This document shows, piece by piece, positions 61,613 to 64,000 of a stretch of DNA of 64,000 nt (the first letter of the stretch is position 1; every line of letters starts with the position of its first letter). The stretch is taken from positions 179,357 to 243,356 of the forward strand of contig NZ_BJUV01000001.1 in NCBI RefSeq assembly GCF_007988805.1, in the 5' to 3' direction. Made by a program: the position numbers and the translations under genes. Source of the DNA: Frigoribacterium faeni. Lineage in GTDB: Bacteria; Actinomycetota; Actinomycetes; Actinomycetales; Microbacteriaceae. The notes beneath the pieces were generated by a model. The model did not search any database, was not told where the DNA came from, and was given only the letters and a program-made list of their open reading frames with translations.

Positions 61613-63243
61613 CCGACGCCGGCGATCGTTGGCGCCCCGCGCCTCCACCCCCGGCCGCCACGGTCTGGGAGCCCGGAGCGGATCGGGCGGCGGACCGGGT
61701 CTCCCCCGCGCCCGGTCCGCAGCCCGGGCACGACCTCCCCGGCGACGACGGAGGGGCCGAGGAGGCGCGAACCGGCGACCGAGGACGCTCCCGTCGTCCG
61801 CCCGGCGGCCTCCGTCGTCGCTGGCGCCGCGCCTCCTCGGGTCGTCGGCTCGTGAGCGCGTACCTCGCGGTGGTCGTCGCGACCGCGTTGGTATCCGTCG
61901 CGCTCGCGCCCGGACAGCCGGTCTACGGCGACCGGACCCCCTGGCAGGGGATCTCGTACGACGATCTGCGCGAGGAGCCGACCGCGACCGGCTGGTCGAT
62001 CGATCTCGGGACGGTGCTCGCCCCGGACACGCCCGCCGAGTGCCTGCGCTATCGCGACGAGCCGGTCGGCGCGGGCCGGGTCCTCCTCCGGGCCGCGGGC
62101 GCCTGGACCTACGGCTTCGCCAACGACTCCGACTGCGGCAGCGCGACGGCCGGGGTCGGGACCCGGCTGGCGCTCGTCGACACCGCCGACGGGGACGTCC
62201 TATGGGTGCACGACGTCGCCGAGGACCTCGCGGCCGCGGGCCTGTCCGGACCGGCCGAGGTGGCGTCGGCGACGGCCGTCGACGGGTCGGACCTGGTGCT
62301 CGTCCAGGCCAGGGCGGACGGGCGGACCGTGCTGATCACGCTCGAGACGAGCAGCGGCGAGACCCGGCAGCGCACGCCGCCGACGGCGACGGTCGACTCC
62401 GAGCAGTTCCAGGCGTCGGGACGCGTCGTGGTCTCGGGGTGGCAGCCCTCGGAGGGTGCGGCGTTCCGCTATCGCCTGCGCGACGTGCGGCATCTCGGGC
62501 GCATCCTGTGGGAGGGATCGGGCAGCGTCGAGGGCCAGGTGCTCGCGCTGCCCGACCGGCTCGTCGTCGCCCGCTCGACCAGCACCGTGCAGATCGGCCT
62601 GGACGGACGGCCGAGCACGTGGCGCAGCGATCTCGACGACCTCGGCGGCTACGTCGTCCGCCCCGACGCGGTCGTCGGACCGGTGCGCGGCGTCGATCGC
62701 GGATTCACGGCCGTCGGCCTCGACGGGGCGACGGCCTGGACCTCGTCACCCGCGGCCTCGGGGGCGTACTCGGCCGCGCGCAGCTGCCTGACGGTGACGG
62801 ACCTGGGCGACGACCGCCTCAGCTGCGTGGACTGGCGCACCGGCGAGGTGCGGTGGTCGCGTCCGGCCGACGGGGCCTCGTCGGCTGACGGGCTGCCCGG
62901 GCAGACGGACGACACGGTCTACGCGACCGTCTCGGCGCCCGGCGACGGCCCCCAGTCGGTGCGGGCGCTCGACGGCGCCACCGGTTCGACCCTGGCCACG
63001 ATCCCGCTCCCCGACGGGGCCGTGCCGGTCGCCGCCTCGAGGACCGTGGGCTACGCCCTCGCCTTCGGCAGCTCGGGCGGCCGATCGACGCTCGTCGCCT
63101 TCGACCTCGCGAGCGGCGACACCCTGTGGTCGTACGCCGGACAGCTGCAGGTGGCGACCTGGGCTGGGAGCTTCGTCGAGGTCGACGTCGACGGGGTGGC
63201 CCGCCGTCTCGTCGCGCCGAGCCCCGAGGTCGTCGCCCCGTGA
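61609..63243 (+). CDS. Membrane-anchored PQQ-like beta-propeller protein, paralogue
   Basis: 544 aa from the GTG at 61609. It differs from the upstream paralogue by a longer cytoplasmic N-terminus of about 80 residues rich in Pro, Gly, Asp and Arg, in which two inverted copies of the dispersed motif are embedded. After a membrane helix (about residues 86-105, LAVVVATALVSVALAPG), homology resumes: TPWQGISYDDLREEPTATGW matches RPWGGVAVDDLRSSPTETAW of the first protein. The repeat strands DTADGDVLWVHDV, TGEVRWSRP and SGDTLWSYAG define the blades. Function unknown. Confidence 0.75.
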   Translation: MTDAGDRWRPAPPPPAATVWEPGADRAADRVSPAPGPQPGHDLPGDDGGAEEARTGDRGRSRRPPGGLRRRWRRASSGRRLVSAYLAVVVATALVSVALAPGQPVYGDRTPWQGISYDDLREEPTATGWSIDLGTVLAPDTPAECLRYRDEPVGAGRVLLRAAGAWTYGFANDSDCGSATAGVGTRLALVDTADGDVLWVHDVAEDLAAAGLSGPAEVASATAVDGSDLVLVQARADGRTVLITLETSSGETRQRTPPTATVDSEQFQASGRVVVSGWQPSEGAAFRYRLRDVRHLGRILWEGSGSVEGQVLALPDRLVVARSTSTVQIGLDGRPSTWRSDLDDLGGYVVRPDAVVGPVRGVDRGFTAVGLDGATAWTSSPAASGAYSAARSCLTVTDLGDDRLSCVDWRTGEVRWSRPADGASSADGLPGQTDDTVYATVSAPGDGPQSVRALDGATGSTLATIPLPDGAVPVAASRTVGYALAFGSSGGRSTLVAFDLASGDTLWSYAGQLQVATWAGSFVEVDVDGVARRLVAPSPEVVAP

Positions 63244-63286
63244 CGGCGCGGCCGGCGGCCGGTCGCCACCTCGATCGCTCCCCCGT

Positions 63287-63316
63287 TCGAACACGCGTTC
63301 GAATCTGACGTACGCT
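63287..63316 (+). promoter_or_regulatory. LexA (SOS) box and leaderless promoter of the alkB-like gene
   Basis: TCGAACACGCGTTCGA (63287-63302) fits the Gram-positive/actinobacterial SOS consensus CGAAC-N4-GTTCG with extended symmetry. TACGCT (63311-63316) is a -10 element 6 nt before the ATG, so the box overlaps the -35 and the mRNA is probably leaderless. Confidence 0.9.
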
Positions 63317-63322
63317 TGCCTC

Positions 63323-63967
63323 ATGAGCATCCCCTTCACCGCCTCCCTGCTCGACGGCCTCTTCGACGGCCCGGAGCTCGGTCCTCTGGCCGGACACGTC
63401 GAGCGGCTCGACCTCGGCGAGGGGGCCTGGCTCGACCTCGTGCCGGGCTGGGCCCGGGACTCCGACGCCCTGTTCGAACGACTCGTCACCGACGTCGCGT
63501 GGCAGGCCGACCGGCGGACGATGTACGACCGTGTCGTCGACGTCCCCCGCCTGGTCGCGTCCTACGGCGCCGGAGACGCCCTGCCCGACCCGATGCTGGC
63601 CCGGGCGCGCGACGAGCTCAACGACTACTACGCCCTCGAGCGGGGCCTGCCCGTCGAGCAACGATTCGAGCGGGCGGGGCTGTGCTTCTACCGCACGGGT
63701 GACGACAGCATCGCCTGGCACGGTGACAGCGTCGGCCGCGCCATCGGCCGCGACACCGTCGTCGGCATCCTCTCGCTCGGGGCGCCCCGCACCCTCGCGG
63801 TGCGGTCGCGCTCGACCGGGGTGACGCGACGGTTCCCGCTCGGCCACGGCGACCTCCTCGTGATGGGCGGCAGCTGCCAGCGCACCCACGAGCACGCCAT
63901 CGCCAAGACCACCAAGGCGGTCGGTCCGCGCATCAGCGTGCAGTTCCGACCGGTGTGGGCCGCGTAG
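63323..63967 (+). CDS. AlkB-like Fe(II)/2-oxoglutarate-dependent dioxygenase
   Basis: 214 aa of the AlkB family, which oxidatively removes alkyl groups from N1-A and N3-C in DNA or RNA. The Fe(II) site is intact: HxD in IAWHGDSVG and the distal His in QRTHEHAIAKT. The 2-oxoglutarate-binding Arg is in PRISVQFRPVW. ATG start at 63323 directly after the -10 element. The perfect LexA box in its promoter places it in the SOS regulon, unlike E. coli alkB, which is under Ada. Confidence 0.93.
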   Translation: MSIPFTASLLDGLFDGPELGPLAGHVERLDLGEGAWLDLVPGWARDSDALFERLVTDVAWQADRRTMYDRVVDVPRLVASYGAGDALPDPMLARARDELNDYYALERGLPVEQRFERAGLCFYRTGDDSIAWHGDSVGRAIGRDTVVGILSLGAPRTLAVRSRSTGVTRRFPLGHGDLLVMGGSCQRTHEHAIAKTTKAVGPRISVQFRPVWAA

Positions 63968-64000
63968 GCCGCTCGCGGCCGGAGCGGGCCGCGCCGGTCT

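Noticed and set aside
1..64000. tRNA, rRNA and CRISPR arrays
   Set aside because: No cloverleaf-like segments, rRNA motifs or regularly spaced identical repeats with unique spacers were seen; the GCGTCS array in smc is a simple microsatellite.

Overview
The chromosomal part (about 9.1-64 kb) is very GC-rich, uses many GTG starts and GTGA/ATGA overlaps, and keeps a conserved actinobacterial gene order: rpsP-khpA-rimM-trmD, rplS, lepB-rnhB-DUF2469-yraN-comM-dprA; rpmF-rnc-mutM-smc; leuCD-murA-plsC-gpsA-ddl-DUF3515-thiL-rsmD-recG-coaD. The protein sequences and layout suggest a member of the Microbacteriaceae (Frigoribacterium/Curtobacterium/Clavibacter-like). Family level is fairly secure; genus cannot be set from the window.

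Bases 1 to about 9130 are an integrated phage-like element, visibly more AT-rich than its host. From its right end inward it carries a large serine integrase, a 61-aa membrane peptide, a 248-aa membrane-anchored protein, a P4/D5-type primase-helicase on the opposite strand, a Cys-rich small protein, an HNH endonuclease, small and large terminase, portal, and a prohead protease joined in frame to the major capsid protein, which runs off the left edge. The element is inserted in dprA. The 5' 274 codons of dprA remain at 9120-9944, and the integrase ATG overlaps the new dprA stop codon (ATGA), so in the integrated state the integrase is effectively the next cistron of the host comM-dprA operon. 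Head and packaging genes sit next to a replication primase, and no tail, lysis or repressor gene is visible in this part. That is compatible with a capsid-forming satellite (cf-PICI-like), but the left half is outside the window, so an ordinary or decayed prophage is not excluded.

9.1-17 kb: competence remnant (comM, dprA'), yraN, DUF2469, rnhB, lepB, rplS, a membrane protein, trmD, rimM, khpA and rpsP, all leftward. 17-25 kb: YbdK-type carboxylate-amine ligase, ffh, lipB-lipA, ftsY, a TerC-family transporter behind a yybP-ykoY manganese riboswitch, and a histidine phosphatase. 24.8-35 kb is the most accessory host region: a ribose-type ABC transporter (binding lipoprotein, ATPase, two permeases) divergent from two DszC/SfnB-like flavoenzymes, then a stand-alone adenylation-thiolation-thioesterase (A-T-TE) synthetase. 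35-46 kb: smc, mutM, rnc, rpmF, yceD, and a transglutaminase/DUF58/MoxR cluster. 46.5-60 kb: coaD, recG, an acyl-CoA dehydrogenase, rsmD, thiL, a DUF3515 lipoprotein, ddl, gpsA, plsC, murA, leuD and leuC. 60-64 kb: two tandem paralogous membrane-anchored beta-propeller proteins and an AlkB-like dioxygenase under a perfect LexA box.

The motif CCGAGGAGGCGCG recurs about ten times in both orientations across 46 kb of host DNA, in terminators and inside coding regions, and is absent from the element.
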